This document shows, in pieces, positions 12,448 to 13,171 of a stretch of 13,171 nt of DNA. The stretch covers positions 1 through 13,171 of the forward strand of contig CALFPN010000152.1 of assembly GCA_937919015.1 (NCBI GenBank), in the 5' to 3' direction. A model generated the notes under the pieces. It did not search any database and was not told the DNA's origin. It saw nothing but the letters and a program-made list of their open reading frames with translations. Both the position numbers and the translations under genes were made by a program. This stretch comes from an uncultured Clostridia bacterium. Its GTDB lineage: Bacteria; Bacillota; Clostridia; Lachnospirales; Anaerotignaceae. Each line of letters begins with the position of its first letter. Positions within the stretch are counted from its first letter, which is position 1.

Positions 12448-13171
12448 GTGGAACGGTTTGTAGAAAATCCTGATTTTCTGCAGGATATTTTTCTGGAGGA
12501 AAGCTGGAAGAATATTGATAAGATCGATGGATTTATCGAATCCAAGGCGAATCTGGAAGAATTTGAAGTAACGGAAGAAGAAGTAAACAGTCTGTATCGT
12601 ACTATGCACAGCATCAAAGGTTCTGCGGCGATGATGGGGTATCCCGTCATTTCCGAAACAGCCCATGCAGCGGAGGATCTGTTTTCTTATTTGCGTGAGG
12701 AGATATCTCCTGCTCAAAGGGATCTGCAGGCCATTCTGCAACTGTTGCGTATGGTGTCTGGGTTTTTGAAAAGAGAACTGCGCCGTCTGGAAACGGATGA
12801 CGAGGTGACAGATTTTGGCTGGGCAGTGGTACGTCGCATCAAGAATTTTCTGGCCCATGTGGACAGCGAGAATGAACCGGAAGGCCCCAGTTATCAGATT
12901 GCCTATACCAGAAAGGGAAAACAGCGTATCCCCTATACCAATTTTGAGGCACTGATTCCCCAGATGGAACGCTTGGCCAAGGTGATGGGCAGGGAGCTGG
13001 AAAAGGAATTTATGGTAAAGGTTTCCGGCGGGGATACAGAAGTGCCCAGAGATATTTACGATAAGGTTTCCATGGCGGTTCTGCAGATGATGAAAAACAG
13101 CATGGATCATGGGCTGGAAACAAAGGCAGATAGAGAGCAGATGGGGAAAACCCCTGTCGGGCTGATTTGTT
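12448..13171 (+). CDS. CheA-like hybrid Hpt/ATPase histidine kinase, 3' end beyond window
   Basis: The first 241 codons of a CheA-type kinase. Residues 1 to about 105 form an Hpt phosphotransfer domain with the phospho-accepting His in HSIKGSAAMMG (H54). A short segment (about 108-165) follows, then a helix (NFEALIPQMERLAKVMGREL) matching the second P3 dimerisation helix region of CheA. The N box of the kinase ATPase domain is MMKNSMDHGLE (about 214-224; N217, D220, H221, G222). No CheY-binding P2 domain and only about half a normal P3 are present, so the protein is unusually compact. The start is GTG at 12448 with AGAGGG 8-9 nt upstream; an in-frame TGA at 12424 leaves no other start. By family, it would autophosphorylate on H54 and pass phosphate to a response regulator; flagellar or other output is unknown. 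The right end (P4/CheW-like part) is not in the window. Confidence 0.85.
   Translation, partial: MERFVENPDFLQDIFLEESWKNIDKIDGFIESKANLEEFEVTEEEVNSLYRTMHSIKGSAAMMGYPVISETAHAAEDLFSYLREEISPAQRDLQAILQLLRMVSGFLKRELRRLETDDEVTDFGWAVVRRIKNFLAHVDSENEPEGPSYQIAYTRKGKQRIPYTNFEALIPQMERLAKVMGRELEKEFMVKVSGGDTEVPRDIYDKVSMAVLQMMKNSMDHGLETKADREQMGKTPVGLIC

Noticed and set aside
1..13171. CRISPR arrays, insertion sequences, prophage or attachment sites
   Set aside because: No regularly spaced repeats, transposase or integrase motifs, or target-site duplications around the tRNA genes were seen.

Overview
The window looks like a chromosomal core region of a low-to-moderate GC, endospore-forming Bacillota of class Clostridia, possibly Lachnospirales-like. 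I infer this from the gene content (YloU/YloV, RecG, RsmD, CoaD, YlbJ and YlbM/TmcAL homologues), strong AGGAGG ribosome binding sites, use of GTG and TTG starts, U-tract terminators, and tRNA genes without an encoded CCA. I cannot name a genus. No transposon, integrase, CRISPR array or phage gene is visible.

Layout. Positions 1-259 hold the end of a tRNA array: Gly(GCC), cut by the window edge, then Gln(TTG) and Gln(CTG). Two tandem terminators follow. Positions 385-1317 encode a secreted protein with a C-terminal stalk (copper amine oxidase N-like) domain. Positions 1425-3766 form a probable operon: an ECF-type sigma factor, a membrane-anchored partner overlapping it by 11 bp (probable anti-sigma factor), and a small DUF2007-like protein, closed by a long terminator hairpin. 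Positions 3936-8107 carry yloU (Asp23 family), fakA/yloV and recG; a hairpin between fakA and recG may reduce read-through. Positions 8233-9780 carry rsmD and coaD (4-bp overlap) and a coiled-coil gene. This set is transcribed from a strong promoter with TTGTCA and TATACT boxes 17 bp apart.

On the minus strand, tmcAL (12187 to 10964) ends in a terminator and is followed by ylbJ (10890 to 9781). The ylbJ stop codon directly abuts the stop codon of the convergent coiled-coil gene. A divergent 260-bp intergenic region (12188-12447) separates tmcAL from a CheA-like histidine kinase gene that runs off the right edge.

How the genes relate. fakA phosphorylates fatty acids for lipid synthesis, coaD makes CoA, rsmD and tmcAL modify 16S rRNA and elongator tRNA-Met, recG handles stalled forks, and ylbJ belongs to sporulation. 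The sigma/membrane protein pair looks like an envelope-sensing switch. The most interesting non-coding signals are a shared block from -10 to about +30 at the yloU and rsmD promoters (a 15-bp imperfect palindrome followed by a common CTGTAAAAA leader motif that recurs before the CheA-like gene), a terminator hairpin embedded in the 3' coding end of ylbJ, and a repeat-rich divergent control region beside an unusually compact CheA-like kinase.
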